This document shows positions 35,955-51,839 of a stretch of DNA of 64,000 nt, one piece after another. The number at the start of each line of letters is the position of its first letter. The stretch's first letter is position 1. The notes under the pieces were generated by a model. That model was given only the letters and a program-made list of their open reading frames with translations. It was not told the origin of the DNA and did no database searches. Source of the stretch: Diplolepis rosae (lineage: Eukaryota > Arthropoda > Insecta > Hymenoptera > Diplolepididae). Position numbers and translations under genes: made by a program. Location: assembly GCA_030998225.1 (NCBI GenBank), contig JAPYXD010000714.1, forward strand, positions 4,712,001-4,776,000, written 5' to 3'.

Positions 35955-37870
35955 AGAATTCGCTCATTACTTGGTCACTCTTTTCAGGACAGAATTCATT
36001 GAACACGAATATCACGCGGATACTTATGTATTTATATCAGACCTGAGGTCCATTCAACTCGCACATTACTTGGCCGCCTTACTTAAAGTCAGAATCCGGA
36101 AATCTCCCATATTGCTTGGCCACTTTATGAAAATTCTTATACTACTAAGAATTCGCTCATTACTTGGTCACTCTTTTCAGGACAGAATTCATTGAACTCG
36201 AATATCACGCGGACACTTATGTATTTGTATCATTCCTAAGGTCCATTGAACTCGCACATTCCTTGGCCTCCTTCTTTAGGTAAGGCGTTGTTGAACTCGC
36301 GTATTGCGCGGCTAGTTTTGTTACTATATTAGTCCTGACGTCCATTGAACTCGCACATTACTTGGCCACCTTACTTAAAGTCAGAGTCCGGAATTCGCGT
36401 ATTGCGCGGCTAGTTTTGTTACTATATCAGACCTGACGTCCACTGAACTGGCACATTACTTGGCCATCTGACTTAGAGTCAGAGTCCGGAATTCGCGCGT
36501 ATTACTTGGCCACTTTATAAAAAGTCTTATACTCCTAAGAATCTGCGCATCACTTGGCCACTCTTTTCAGGCCAGAATTCATTGAACTCACGTGTCCCGC
36601 GGCCACTTATGCATTTATGTCAGTCCTGAGGTCCATTGAACTCGCGCATTACTCGGCCACCTTACATAAAGTCAGAGTCCGCAATCCTCCCATATTGCTT
36701 GGCCACTTTATAAGAATTCTTATACTCCTAAGAACTCGCACATTACTTGGCCACCTTATTTACGTCAGACTTTGTCGAACTCGCGTATTACGCGGCTAGT
36801 TTTGTTACGATATCATTCCTGACGTCCATTGAACTCGCACATTACTTGGCCACCTTACTTAAAGTAAGAGTCCGGAATTCGCGTGTATTACTTGGCCACT
36901 TTATAAAAATTCTTATACTCCTAAGAATCTGCGCATTACTTGGCCACTCTTTTCAGGCCAGAAATCATTGAACTCACGTGTCCCGCGGCCACTTATGTAT
37001 TTACGTCAGTCCTGAGGTCCACTGAGCTCGCGCATTACTCGGCGACCTTACTTAAAGTCAGAATCCGGAAATCTCGCGTATTACTTGGCAACTTTATAAA
37101 AATTCTTATACTCCTAAGAATTCGTGCATTACTTGGCCACTCTTTTCAGGACAGAATTCATTGAACTCTAGTATCACGCAGATACTTATGTATTTATATC
37201 AGTCCTGAGGTCCATTGAACTTGCACATTCCTTGGCCTCCTTATTTAGGTCAGGCTTTGTCGAACTCGCGTATTACGCGGCTAGTTTTGTTACTATATCA
37301 GTGCTGACGTCCACTGATCTCGCTCATTACTCGGCGACCTTACTTAAAGTCAGATTCCGGAAATCGCGCGTAGTACTTGGCTACATTATGAACATTCTTA
37401 TACTTCAAAGCATTCGCGCATTACTTGGCCACTATTTTTAGGACAAAATTCATTGAACTCTAGTATCATGCGGACACTTATGTATTTATATCAGTCCTGA
37501 GGTCCATTGAACTCGCGCATTACTCGGCCACCTTACATAAAGTCAGAGTCCGGAATTCGCGTGTATTACTGGGCAACTTTTTAAAAATTCTTATACTCAT
37601 AAGAATCCGCGCATTACTTGGTCACTCTTTTCAGGCCAGAATTCATTGAACTCACGTGTCCCGCGGACACTTATGTATTTATATCAGTCCTGAGGTCCAT
37701 TGAACTCGCACATTACTTGGCCTCGTTCCTTAGGTCAGGCGTTGTTGAACTCGCGTATTGCGCGGCTAGTTTTGTTACTATATCATTCCTGAGGTCCATT
37801 GAACTCGCACATTACTTGGCCACTTTACTTAAAGTCAGAGTTCGGAAATCTCCCCATATTGCTTGGCCAC
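35955..37870 (+). repeat. right copy of the ~3.2-kb-offset duplication
   Basis: Matches 32755-34670 at 3199 bp, including the fused unit at about 36392. The match breaks at about 37880, where a TTCAAAGCATTCGCGC-type D block replaces the ACTACTAAGAATTCGC type. Confidence 0.75.
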
Positions 37871-40800
37871 TTTATGAACATTCTTATACTTCAAAGCATT
37901 CGCGCATTACTTGGCCACTATTTTTAGGACAAAATTCATTGAACTCTAGTATCATGCGGACACTTATGTATTTATATCAGTCCTGAGGTCCATTGAACTC
38001 GCACATTACTTGGCCACTTTTACTTGAAGTCAGAGTCCGGAAATCTCCCATATTGCTTGGCCACTTTATGAAAATTCTTATACTACTAAGAATTCGCTCA
38101 TTACTTGGTCACTCTTTTCAGGACAGAATTAATTGAACTCGAATATCACGCGGACACTTATGTATTTATATCAGTCCTGATGTCCATTGAACTCGCGCAT
38201 TACTTCGGCCTCCGTACTTAAAGTCAGAGTCCGGAAATCGCGCGTATTACTTGGACACTTAATAAAAATTCTTATACTCCTAAGAATTTGCGCATTATTT
38301 GGCCACGTTATTTAGGTCAGGTTTTGTTGAACTTTCGTATTACGCGCTATTTCTGTATATATATCAGTCCTGAGGTCCATTGAACTCGCGCATTACTTGG
38401 CTACTTTACTTAAAGTCAGAGTCCGGAAACCTCCCATATTGCTTGGCCACTTTATAAAAATTCTTATACTCCTAAGAATCTGCGCATTACTGTTCCACTC
38501 TTTTTAGGACAGAATTCATTGAACTCACGTGTCCCGCGGCCACTTATGTATTTACGTCAGTCCTGAGGTCCATTGAGCTCGCGCATTACTCGGCGACCTT
38601 ACTTAAAGTCAGAATCCGGAAATCTCGCGTATTACTTGGCAACTTTATAAAAATTCTTATACTCCTAAGAATTCGTGCATTACTTGGCCACTCTTTTCAG
38701 TACAGAATTCATTGAACTCTAGTATCACGCAGATACTTATGTATTTATATCAGTCCTGAGGTCCATTGAACTCGCACATTACTTGGCCACCTTATTTAGG
38801 TCAGGCTTTGTCGAACTCGCGTATTACGCGGCTAGTTTTGTTACTATATCAGTGCTGACGTCCAGTGAACTCGCACCGTACTTGGCCAGCCTACTTAAAG
38901 TCAGAGTCCGGAAATCGCGCGTAGTACTTGGCTACATTATGAACATTCTTATACTTCAAAGCATTCGCGCATTACTTGGCCACTATTTTTAGGACAAAAT
39001 TCATTGAACTCTAGTATCATGCGGACACTTATGTATTTATATCAGTCCTGAGGTCCATTGAACTCGCACATTACTTGGCCACCTTATTTAGGTCAGGCTT
39101 TGTCGAACTCGCGTATTACGCGGCTAGTTTTGTTACGATATCATTCCTGACGTCCATTGAACTCGCACATTACTTGGCCACCTTACTTAAAGTAAGAGTC
39201 CGGAATTCGCGTGTATTACTTGGCCACTTTATAAAAATTCTTATACTCCTAAGTATCTGCGCATTACTTGGCCACTTTTTTCAGGCCAGAATTTATTGAA
39301 CTCACGTGTCCCGCGGACACTTATGTATTTATATCAGTCCTGAGGTCCATTGAAATCGCACATTACTTTGCCACTTTACTTAAAGTCAGAGTTCGGAAAT
39401 CTCCCATATTGCTTGGCCACTTTTATGAAAATTCTTATACTACTAAGAATTCGCTCATTACTTGGTCACTCTTTTCAGGACAGAATTCATTGAACTCGAA
39501 TATCACGCGGACACTTATGTATTTATATCAGTCCTGAGGTCCATTGAACTCGCGCATTACTTGGCTACTTTACTTAAAGTCAGAGTCCGGAATTCGCGCG
39601 TATTACTTGGCCACTTTATAAAAATTCTTATACTCCTAAGAATCTGCGCATTACTTGGCCACTCTTTTCAGGCCAGAAATCATTGAACTCACGTGTCCCG
39701 CGGCCACTTATGTATTTACGTCAGTCCTGAGGTCCACTGAGCTCGCGCATTACTCGGCGACCTTACTTAAAGTCAGACTCCGGAAACCTCGCTTATTCCT
39801 TGGCAACTTTATAAAAATTCTTATACTCCTAAGAATTCGTGCATTACTTGGCCACTCTTTTCAGTACAGAATTCATTGAACTCTAGTATCACGCAGATAC
39901 TTATGTATTTATATCAGTCCTGAGGTCCATTGAACTCGCACATTACTTGGCCACCTTATTTAGGTCAGGCTTTGTCGAACTCGCGTATTACGCGGCTAGT
40001 TTTGTTACTATATCAGTGCTGACGTCCATTGAACTCGCACATTACTTGGCCACCCTACTTAAAGTCAGAGTCCGGAAATCGCGCGTAGTACTTGGCTACA
40101 TTATGAACATTCTTATACTTCAAAGCATTCGCGCATTACTTGGCCACTATTTTTAGGACAAAATTCATTGAACTCTAGTATCATGAGGACACTTATGTAT
40201 TTATATCAGTCCTGAGGTCCGTTGAACTCGCACATTACTTGGCCACCTTATTTAGGTCAGGCTTTGTCGAACTCGCGTATTACGCGGCTAGTTTTGTTAC
40301 GATATCAGTCCTGACGTCCATTGAACTCGCACATTACTTGGCCACCTCACTTAAAGTCAGAGTCCGGAATTCGCGTGTATTACTTGGCCACTTTATAAAA
40401 ATTCTTATACTCCTAAGTATCTGCGCATTACTTGGCCACTTTTTTCAGGCCAGAATTTATTGAACTCACGTGTCCCGCGGACACTTATGTATTTATATCA
40501 GTCCTGAGGTCCATTGAAATCGCACATTACTTTGCCACTTTACTTAAAGTCAGAGTTCGGAAATCTTCCATATTGCTTGGCCACTTTATGAAAATTCTTA
40601 TACTACTAAGAATTCGCTCATTACTTGGTCACTCTTTTCAGGACAGAATTCATTGAACTCGAATATCTCGCGGACACTTATGTATTTATATCAGTCCTGA
40701 GGTCCATTGAACTCGCACATTACTTTGCCACTTTACTTAAAGTCAGAGTTCGGAATTCGCGTGTATTACTTGGCCACTTTATAAAAATTCTTATACTCCT

Positions 40801-43800
40801 AAGAATCTGCGCATTACTTGGCCACTCTTTTCAGGCCAGAAATCATTGAACTCACGTGTCCCGCGGCCACTTATGTATTTACGTCAGTCCTGAGGTCCAC
40901 TGAGCTCGCGCATTACTCGGCGACCTTACTTAAAGTCAGAATCCGGAAATCTCGCGTATTACTTGGCAACTTTATAAAAATTCTTATACTCCTAAGAATT
41001 CGTGCATTACTTGGCCACTCTTTTCAGGACAGAATTCATTGAACTCTAGTATCACGCAGATACTTATGTATTTATATCAGTCCTGAGGTCCATTGAACTC
41101 GCACATTACTTGGCCACCTTATTTAGGTCAGGCTTTGTCGAACTCGCGTATTACGCGGCTAGTTTTGTTACTATATCAGTGCTGACGTCCATTGAACTCG
41201 CACATTACTTGGCCAGCCTAATTAAAGTCAGAGTCCGGAAATCGTGCGTAGTACTTGGCTACATTATGAACATTCTTATACTTCAAAGCATTCGCGCATT
41301 ACTTGGCCACTATTTTTAGGACAAAATTCATTGAACTCTAGTATCATGCGGACACTTATGTATTTATATCAGTCCTGAGGTCCATTGAACTCGCGCATTA
41401 CTCGGCCACCTTATTTAGGTCAGGCTTTTGTCGAACTCGCGTATTACGCGGCTAGTTTTGTTACGATATCAGTCCTGACGTCCATTGAACTCGCACATTA
41501 CTTGGCCACCTCACTTAAAGTCAGAGTCCGGAATTCGCGTGTATTACTTGGCCACTTTATAAAAATTCTTATACTCCTAAGTATCTGCGCATTACTTGGC
41601 CACTTTTTTCAGGCCAGAATTTATTGAACTCACGTGTCCCGCGGACACTTATGTATTTATATCAGTCCTGAGGTCCATTGAAATCGCACATTACTTTGCC
41701 ACTTTACTTAAAGTCAGAGTTCGGAAATCTCCCATATTGCTTGGCCACTTTATGAAAATTCTTATACTACTAAGAATTCGCTCATTACTTGGTCACTCTT
41801 TTCAGTACAGAATTCATTGCACTCGAATATCACGCGGACACTTATGTATTTATATCAGTCCTGAGGTCCATTGAACTCGCAAATTACTTGGCCACTTTTA
41901 CTTAAAGTCAGAGTCCGGAAATCTCCCATATTGCTTGGCCACTTTATGAAAATTCTTATACTACTAAGAATTCGCTCATTACTTGGTCACTCTTTTCAGG
42001 ACAGAATTAATTGAACTCGAATATCACGCGGACACTTATGTATTTATATCAGTCCTGATGTCCATTGAACTCGCGCATTACTTCGGCCTCCGTACTTAAA
42101 GTCAGAGTCCGGAAATCGCGCGTATTACTTGGACACTTAATAAAAATTCTTATACTCCTAAGAATTCGCTCATTACTTGGTCACGTTATTTAGGTCAGGT
42201 TTTGTTGAACTTTCGTATTACGCGCTATTTCTGTATATATATCAGTCCTGAGGTCCATTGAACTCGCGCATTACTTTGCCACTTTATTTAAGTCAGAGTC
42301 CGGAAACCTCCCATATTGCTTGGCCACTTTATAAGAATTCTTATACTCCTAAGAATTCGCGCATTACTGTTCCACTCTTTTTAGGACAGAATTCATTGAA
42401 CTCGTGTATCACGCGGCCACTTATGTATTTATGTCAGTCCTGAGGTCCATTGAGCTCGCGCATTACTCGGCCACTTTACTTAAAGTCAGAGTCCGGAAAC
42501 CTCCCATATTGCTTGGCCACTTTATAAAAATTCTTATACTCCTAAGAATCTGCGCATTACTTGGCCACTCTTTTCAGGCCAGAAATCATTGAACTCACGT
42601 GTCCCGCGGCCACTTATGTATTTACGTCAGTCCTGAGGTCCATTGAGCTCGCGCATTACTCGGCGACCTTACTTAAAGTCAGAATCCGGAAATCTCGCGT
42701 ATTACTTGGCAACTTTATAAAAATTCTTATACTCCTAAGAATTCGTGCATTACTTGGCCACTCTTTTCAGTACAGAATTCATTGAACTCTAGTATCACGC
42801 AGATACTTATGTATTTATATCAGTCCTGAGGTCCATTGAACTCGCACATTACTTGGCCACCTTATTTAGGTCAGGCTTTGTCGAACTCGCGTATTACGCG
42901 GCTAGTTTTGTTACTATATCAGTGCTGACGTCCATTGAACTCGCACATTACTTGGCCACCCTACTTAAAGTCAGAGTCCGGAAATCGCGCGTAGTACTTG
43001 GCTACATTATGAACATTCTTATACTTCAAAGCATTCGCGCATTACTTGGCCACTATTTTTAGGACAAAATTCATTGAACTCTAGTATCATGCGGACACTT
43101 ATGTATTTATATCAGTCCTGAGGTCCATTGAACTCGCGCATTACTCGGCCACCTTATATAGGTCAGGCTTTGTCGAACTCGCGTATTACGCGGCTAGTTT
43201 TGTTACGATATCAGTCCTGACGTCCATTGAACTCGCACATTACTTGGCCACCTCACTTAAAGTCAGAGTCCGGAATTCGCGTGTATTACTTGGCCACTTT
43301 ATAAAAATTCTTATACTCCTAAGTATCTGCGCATTACTTGGCCACTTTTTTTCAGGCCAGAATTTATTGAACTCACGTGTCCCGCGGACACTTATGTATT
43401 TATATCAGTCCTGAGGTCCATTGAAATCGCACATTACTTTGCCACTTTACTTAAAGTCAGAGTTCGGAAATCTCCCATATTGCTTGGCCACTTTATGAAA
43501 ATTCTTATACTACTAAGAATTCGCTCATTACTTGGTCACTCTTTTCAGGACAGAATTCATTGAACTCGAATATCACGCGGACACTTATGTATTTATATCA
43601 GTCCTGAGGTCCATTGAACACGACCAAAAATCACCCACCTTAACTAAAGTCACCGGCCTGAATACGCGCGTATTACTTAGCCACTTTATAAAAATTCTTA
43701 TACTCCTAAGAATCTGCGCATTACTTGGCCACTCTTTTCAGGCCAGAAATCATTGAACTCACGTGTCCCGCGGCCACTTATGTATTTACGTCAGTCCTGA

Positions 43801-46800
43801 GGTCCACTGAGCTCGCGCATTACTCGGCGACCTTACTTAAATTCAGAATCCGGAAATCTCGCGTATTACTTGGCAACTTTATAAAAATTCTTATACTCCT
43901 AAGAATTCGTGCATTACTTAGCCACTCTTTTCAGGACAGAATTCATTGAACTCTAGTATCACGCAGATACTTATGTATTTATATCAGTCCTGAGGTCCAT
44001 TGAACTCGCACATTACTTGGCCACCTTATTTAGGTCAGGCTTTGTCGAACTCGCGTATTACGCGGCTAGTTTTGTTACTATATCAGTGCTGACGTCCATT
44101 GAACTCGCACATTACTTGGCCACCCTACTTAAAGTCAGAGTCCGGAAATCGCGCGTAGTACTTGGCTACATTATGAACATTCTTATACTTCAAAGCATTC
44201 GCGCATTACTTGGCCACTATTTTTAGGACAAAATTCATTGAACTCTAGTATCATGAGGACACTTATGTATTTATATCAGTCCTGAGGTCCGTTGAACTCG
44301 CACATTACTTGGCCACCTTATTTAGGTCAGGCTTTGTCGAACTCGCGTATTACGCGGCTAGTTTTGTTACGATATCAGTCCTGACGTCCATTGAACTCGC
44401 ACATTACTTGGCCACCTCACTTAAAGTCAGAGTCCGGAATTCGCGTGTATTACTTGGCCACTTTATAAAAATTCTTATACTCCTAAGTATCTGCGCATTA
44501 CTTGGCCACTTTTTTCAGGCCAGAATTTATTGAACTCACGTGTCCCGCGGACACTTATGTATTTATATCAGTCCTGAGGTCCATTGAAATCGCACATTAC
44601 TTTGCCACTTTACTTAAAGTCAGAGTTCGGAAATCTCCCATATTGCTTGGCCACTTTATGAAAATTCTTATACTACTAAGAATTCGCTCATTACTTGGTC
44701 ACTCTTTTCAGTACAGAATTCATTGCACTCGAATATCACGCGGACACTTATGTATTTATATCAGTCCTGAGGTCCATTGAACTCGCAAATTACTTGGCCA
44801 CCTTACTTAAAGTCAGAGTCCGGAATTCGCGTGTATTACTTGGCCACTTTATAAAAATTCTTATACTCCTAAGAATCTGCGCATTACTTGGCCACTCTTT
44901 TCAGGCCAGAAATCATTGAACTCACGTGTCCCGCGGCCACTTATGTATTTACGTCAGTCCTGAGGTCCATTGAGCTCGCGCATTACTCGGCGACCTTACT
45001 TAAATTCAGAATCCGGAAATCTCGCGTATTACTTGGCAACTTTATAAAAAATTCTTATACTCCTAAGAATTCGTGCATTACTTGGCCACTCTTTTCAGTA
45101 CAGAATTCATTGAACTCTAGTATCACGCAGATACTTATGTATTTATATCAGTCCTGAGGTCCATTGAACTCGCACATTACTTGGCCACCTTATTTAGGTC
45201 AGGCTTTGTCGAACTCGCGTATTACGCGGCTAGTTTTGTTACTATATCAGTGCTGACGTCCATTGAACTCGCACATTACTTGGCCAGCCTAATTAAAGTC
45301 AGAGTCCGGAAATCGTGCGTAGTACTTGGCTACATTATGAACATTCTTATACTTCAAAGCATTCGCGCATTACTTGGCCACTATTTTTAGGACAAAATTC
45401 ATTGAACTCTAGTATCATGAGGACACTTATGTATTTATATCAGTCCTGAGGTCCGTTGAACTCGCACATTACTTGGCCACCTTATTTAGGTCAGGCTTTG
45501 TCGAACTCGCGTATTACGCGGCTAGTTTTGTTACGATATCAGTCCTGACGTCCATTGAACTCGCACATTACTTGGCCACCTCACTTAAAGTCAGAGTCCG
45601 GAATTCGCGTGTATTACTTGGCCACTTTATAAAAATTCTTATACTCCTAAGTATCTGCGCATTACTTGGCCACTTTTTTCAGGCCAGAATTTATTGAACT
45701 CACGTGTCCCGCGGACACTTATGTATTTATATCAGTCCTGAGGTCCATTGAAATCGCACATTACTTTGCCACTTTACTTAAAGTCAGAGTTCGGAAATCT
45801 CCCATATTGCTTGGCCACTTTATGAAAATTCTTATACTACTAAGAATTCGCTCATTACTTGGTCACTCTTTTCAGGACAGAATTCATTGAACTCGAATAT
45901 CACGCGGACACTTATGTATTTATATCAGTCCTGAGGTCCATTGAACTCGCAAATTACTTGGCCACTTTTACTTAAAGTCAGAGTCCGGAAATCTCCCATA
46001 TTGCTTGGCCACTTTATGAAAATTCTTATACTACTAAGAATTCGCTCATTACTTGGTCACTCTTTTCAGGACAGAATTCATTGAACTCGAATATCACGCG
46101 GACACTTATGTATTTATATCAGTCCTGATGTCCATTGAACTCGCGCATTACTTCGGCCTCCGTACTTAAAGTCAGAGTCCGGAAATCGCGCGTATTACTT
46201 GGACACTTAATAAAAATTCTTATACTACTAAGAATTCGCTCATTACTTGGTCACGTTATTTAGGTCAGGTTTTGTTGAACTTTCGTATTACGCGCTATTT
46301 CTGTATATATATCAGTCCTGAGGTCCATTGAACTCGCGCATTACTTGGCCACTTTTACTTAAAGTCAGAGTCCGGAAATCTCCCATATTGCTTGGCCACT
46401 TTATAAAAATTCTTATACTCCTAAGAATTCGCGCATTACTGTTCCACTCTTTTTAGGACAGAATTCATTGAACTCGTGTATCACGCGGCCACTTATGTAT
46501 TTATGTCAGTCCTGAGGTCCATTGAGCTCGCGCATTACTCGGCCACCTTACTTAAAGTCAGAGTCCGGAAACCTCCCATATTGCTTGGCCACTTTATAAA
46601 AATTCTTATACTCCTAAGAATCTGCGCATTACTTGGCCACTCTTTTCAGGCCAGAAATCATTGAACTCACGTGTCCCGCGGCCACTTATGTATTTACGTC
46701 AGTCCTGAGGTCCATTGAGCTCGCGCATTACTCGGCGACCTTACTTAAAGTCAGAATCCGGAAATCTCGCGTATTACTTGGCAACTTTATAAAAATTCTT

Positions 46801-49800
46801 ATACTCCTAAGAATTCGTGCATTACTTGGCCACTCTTTTCAGGACAGAATTCATTGAACTCTAGTATCACGCAGATACTTATGTATTTATATCAGTCCTG
46901 AGGTCCATTGAACTCGCACATTACTTGGCCACCTTATTTAGGTCAGGCTTTGTCGAACTCGCGTATTACGCGGCTAGTTTTGTTACTATATCAGTGCTGA
47001 CGTCCATTGAACTCGCACATTACTTGGCCACCCTACTTAAAGTCAGAGTCCGGAAATCGCGCGTAGTACTTGGCTACATTATGAACATTCTTATACTTCA
47101 AAGCATTCGCGCATTACTTGGCCACTATTTTTAGGACAAAATTCATTGAACTCTAGTATCATGAGGACACTTATGTATTTATATCAGTCCTGAGGTCCAT
47201 TGAACTCGCACATTACTTGGCCACCTTATATAGGTCAGGCTTTGTCGAACTCGCGTATTACGCGGCTAGTTTTGTTACGATATCAGTCCTGACGTCCATT
47301 GAACTCGCACATTACTTGGCCACCTCACTTAAAGTCAGAGTCCGGAATTCGCGTGTATTACTTGGCCACTTTATAAAAATTCTTATACTCCTAAGTATCT
47401 GCGCATTACTTGGCCACTTTTTTCAGGCCAGAATTTATTGAACTCACGTGTCCCGCGGACACTTATGTATTTATATCAGTCCTGAGGTCCATTGAAATCG
47501 CACATTACTTTGCCACTTTACTTAAAGTCAGAGTACGGAAATCTCCCATATTGCTTGGCCACTTTATGACAATTCTTATACTACTAAGAATTCGCTCATT
47601 ACTTGGTCACTCTTTTCTGGACAGAATTCATTGTCCTCGAATATCACGCGGACACTTATGTATTTATATCAGTCCTGAGGTCCATTGAACTCGCACATTA
47701 CTTGGCCACTTTACTTAAAGTCAGAGTCCGGAATTCGCGCGTATTACTTGGCCACTTTATAAAAATTCTTATACTCCTAAGAATCTGCGCATTACTTGGC
47801 CACTCTTTTCAGGCCAGAAATCATTGAACTCACGTGTCCCGCGGCCACTTATGTATTTACGTCAGTCCTGAGGTCCATTGAGCTCGCGCATTACTCGGCG
47901 ACCTTACTTAAAGTCAGAATCCGGAAATCTCGCGTATTACTTGGCAACTTTATAAAAATTCTTATACTCCTAAGAATTCGTGCATTACTTGGCCACTCTT
48001 TTCAGTACAGAATTCATTGAACTCTAGTATCACGCAGATACTTATGTATTTATATCAGTCCTGAGGTCCATTGAACTCGCACATTACTTGGCCACCTTAT
48101 TTAGGTCAGGCTTTGTCGAACTCGCGTATTACGCGGCTAGTTTTGTTACTATATCAGTGCTGACGTCCATTGAACTCGCACATTACTTGGCCACCCTACT
48201 TAAAGTCAGAGTCCGGAAATCGCGCGTAGTACTTGGCTACATTATGAACATTCTTATACTTCAAAGCATTCGCGCATTACTTGGCCACTATTTTTAGGAC
48301 AAAATTCATTGAACTCTAGTATCATGCGGACACTTATGTATTTATATCAGTCCTGAGGTCCATTGAACTCGCACATTACTTGGCCACCTTATTTAGGTCA
48401 GGCTTTGTCGAACTCGCGTATTACGCGGCTAGTTTTGTTACGATATCAGTCCTGACGTCCATTGAACTCGCACATTACTTGGCCACCTCACTTAAAGTCA
48501 GAGTCCGGAATTCGCGTGTATTACTTGGCCACTTTATAAAAATTCTTATACTCCTAAGTATCTGCGCATTACTTGGCCACTTTTTTCAGGCCAGAATTTA
48601 TTGAACTCACGTGTCCCGCGGACACTTATGTATTTATATCAGTCCTGAGGTCCATTGAAATCGCACATTACTTTGCCACTTTACTTAAAGTCAGAGTTCG
48701 GAAATCTCCCATATTGCTTGGCCACTTTAAGAAAATTCTTATAATACTAAGAATTCGCTCATTACTTGGTCACTCTTTTCAGTACAGAATTCATTGAACT
48801 CGAATATCACGCGGACACTTATGTATTTATATCAGTCCTGAGGTCCATTGAACTCGCAAATTACTTGGCCACTTTTACTTAAAGTCAGAGTCCGGAAATC
48901 TCCCATATTGCTTGGCCACTTTATGAAAATTCTTATACTACTAAGAATTCGCTCATTACTTGGTCACTCTTTTCAGGACAGAATTCATTGAACTCGAATA
49001 TCACGCGGACACTTATGTATTTATATCAGTCCTGAGGTCCATTGAAATCGCAAATTACTTGGCCAATTTTACTTAAAGTCAGAGTCCGGAAATCTCCCAT
49101 ATTGCTTCGCCACTGTATGAAAATTCTTATACTACTAAGAATTCGCTCATTACTTGGTCACTCTTTTCAGGACAGAATTAATTGAACTCGAATATCACGC
49201 GGACACTTATGTATTTATATCAGTCCTGATGTCCATTGAACTCGCGCATTACTTCGGCCTCCGTACTTAAAGTCAGAGTCCGGAAATCGCGCGTATTACT
49301 TGGACACTTAATAAAAATTCTTATACTCCTAAGAATTCGCTCATTATTTGGTCACGTTATTTAGGTCAGGTTTTGTTGAACTTTCGTATTACGCGCTATT
49401 TCTGTATATATATCAGTCCTGAGGTCCATTGAACTCGCGCATTACTTGGCTACTTTACTTAAAGTCAGAGTCCGGAAATCTCCCATGTTGCTTGGCCACT
49501 TTATAAAAATTCTTATACTCCGAAGAATTCGCCCAGTACTGTTCCACTCTTTTTAGGACAGAATTCATTGAACTCGTGTATCACGCGGCCACTTATGTAT
49601 TTATGTCAGTCCTGAGGTCCATTGAGCTCGCGCATTACTCGGCCACCTTACTTAAAGTCAGAGTCCGGAATTCGCGCGTATTACTTGGCCACTTTATAAA
49701 AATTCTTATACTCCTAAGAATCTGCGCATTACTTGGCCACTCTTTTCAGGCCAGAAATCATTGAACTCACGTGTCCCGCGGCCACTTATGTATTTACGTC

Positions 49801-51839
49801 AGTCCTGAGGTCCATTGAGCTCGCGCATTACTCGGCGACCTTACTTAAAGTCAGAATCCGGGAAATCACGCGTATTACTTGGCAACTTTATAAAATTCTT
49901 TTACTCCTAAGAATTCGTGCATTACTTGGCCACTCTTTTCAGTACAGAATTCATTGAACTCTAGTATCACGCAGATACTTATGTATTTATATCAGTCCTG
50001 AGGTCCATTGAACTCGCACATTACTTGGCCACCTTATTTAGGTCAGGCTTTGTCGAACTCGCGTATTACGCGGCTAGTTTTGTTACTATATCAGTGCTGA
50101 CGTCCATTGAACTCGCACATTACTTGGCCACCCTACTTAAAGTCAGAGTCCGGAAATCGCGCGTAGTACTTGGCTACATTATGAACATTCTTATACTTCA
50201 AAGCATTCGCGCATTACTTGGCCACTATTTTTAGGACAAAATTCATTGAACTCTAGTATCATGCGGACACTTATGTATTTATATCAGTCCTGAGGTCCAT
50301 TGAACTCGCACATTACTTGGCCACCTTATATAGGTCAGACTTTGTCGAACTCGCGTATTACGCGGCTAGTTTTGTTACGATATCAGTCCTGACGTCCATT
50401 GAACTCGCACATTACTTGGCCACCTCACTTAAAGTCAGAGTCCGGAATTCGCGTGTATTACTTGGCCACTTTATAAAAATTCTTATACTCCTAAGTATCT
50501 GCGCATTACTTGGCCACTTTTTTCAGGCCAGAATTTATTGAACTCACGTGTCCCGCGGACACTTATGTATTTATATCAGTCCTGAGGTCCATTGAAATCG
50601 CACATTACTTTGCCACTTTACTTAAAGTCAGAGTTCGGAAATCTCCCATATTGCTTGGCCACTTTATGAAAATTCTTATACTACTAAGAATTCGCTCATT
50701 ACTTGGTCACTCTTTTCAGTACAGAATTCATTGCACTCGAATATCACGCGGACACTTATGTATTTATATCAGTCCTGAGGTCCATTGAACTCGCACATTA
50801 CTTGGCCACCTTACTTAAAGTCAGAGTCCGGAATTAACGCGTATTACTTGGCCACTTTATAAAAATTCTTATACTCCTAAGAATCTGCGCATTACTTGGC
50901 CACTCTTTTCAGGCCAGAAATCATTGAACTCACGTGTCCCGCGGCCACTTATGTATTTACGTCAGTCCTGAGGTCCATTGAGCTCGCGCATTACTCGGCG
51001 ACCTTACTTAAAGTCAGAATCCGGAAATCTCGCGTATTACTTGGCAACTTTATAAAAATTCTTATACTCCTAAGAATTCGTGCATTACTTGGCCACTCTT
51101 TTCAGTACAGAATTCATTGAACTCTAGTATCACGCAGATACTTATGTATTTATATCAGTCCTGAGGTCCATTGAACTCGCACATTACTTGGCCACCTTAT
51201 TTAGGTCAGGCTTTGTCGAACTCGCGTATTACGCGGCTAGTTTTGTTACTATATCAGTGCTGACGTCCATTGAACTCGCACATTACTTGGCCACCCTACT
51301 TAAAGTCAGAGTCCGGAAATCGCGCGTAGTACTTGGCTACATTATGAACATTCTTATACTTCAAAGCATTCGCGCATTACTTGGCCACTATTTTTAGGAC
51401 AAAATTCATTGAACTCTAGTATCATGAGGACACTTATGTATTTATATCAGTCCTGAGGTCCGTTGAACTCGCACATTACTTGGCCACCTTATTTAGGTCA
51501 GGCTTTGTCGAACTCGCGTATTACGCGGCTAGTTTTGTTACGATATCAGTCCTGACGTCCATTGAACTCGCACATTACTTGGCCACCTCACTTAAAGTCA
51601 GAGTCCGGAATTCGCGTGTATTACTTGGCCACTTTATAAAAATTCTTATACTCCTAAGTATCTGCGCATTACTTGGCCACTTTTTTCAGGCCAGAATTTA
51701 TTGAACTCACGTGTTCCGCGGCCAGTTATGTATTTATGTCAGTCCTGAGGTCCATTGAGCTCGCGCATAACTCGGCCACCTTACTTAAGTTAGGAATCCG
51801 GAAATCTCGCGTAGTACTTGGCAACTTTATAAAAATTCT

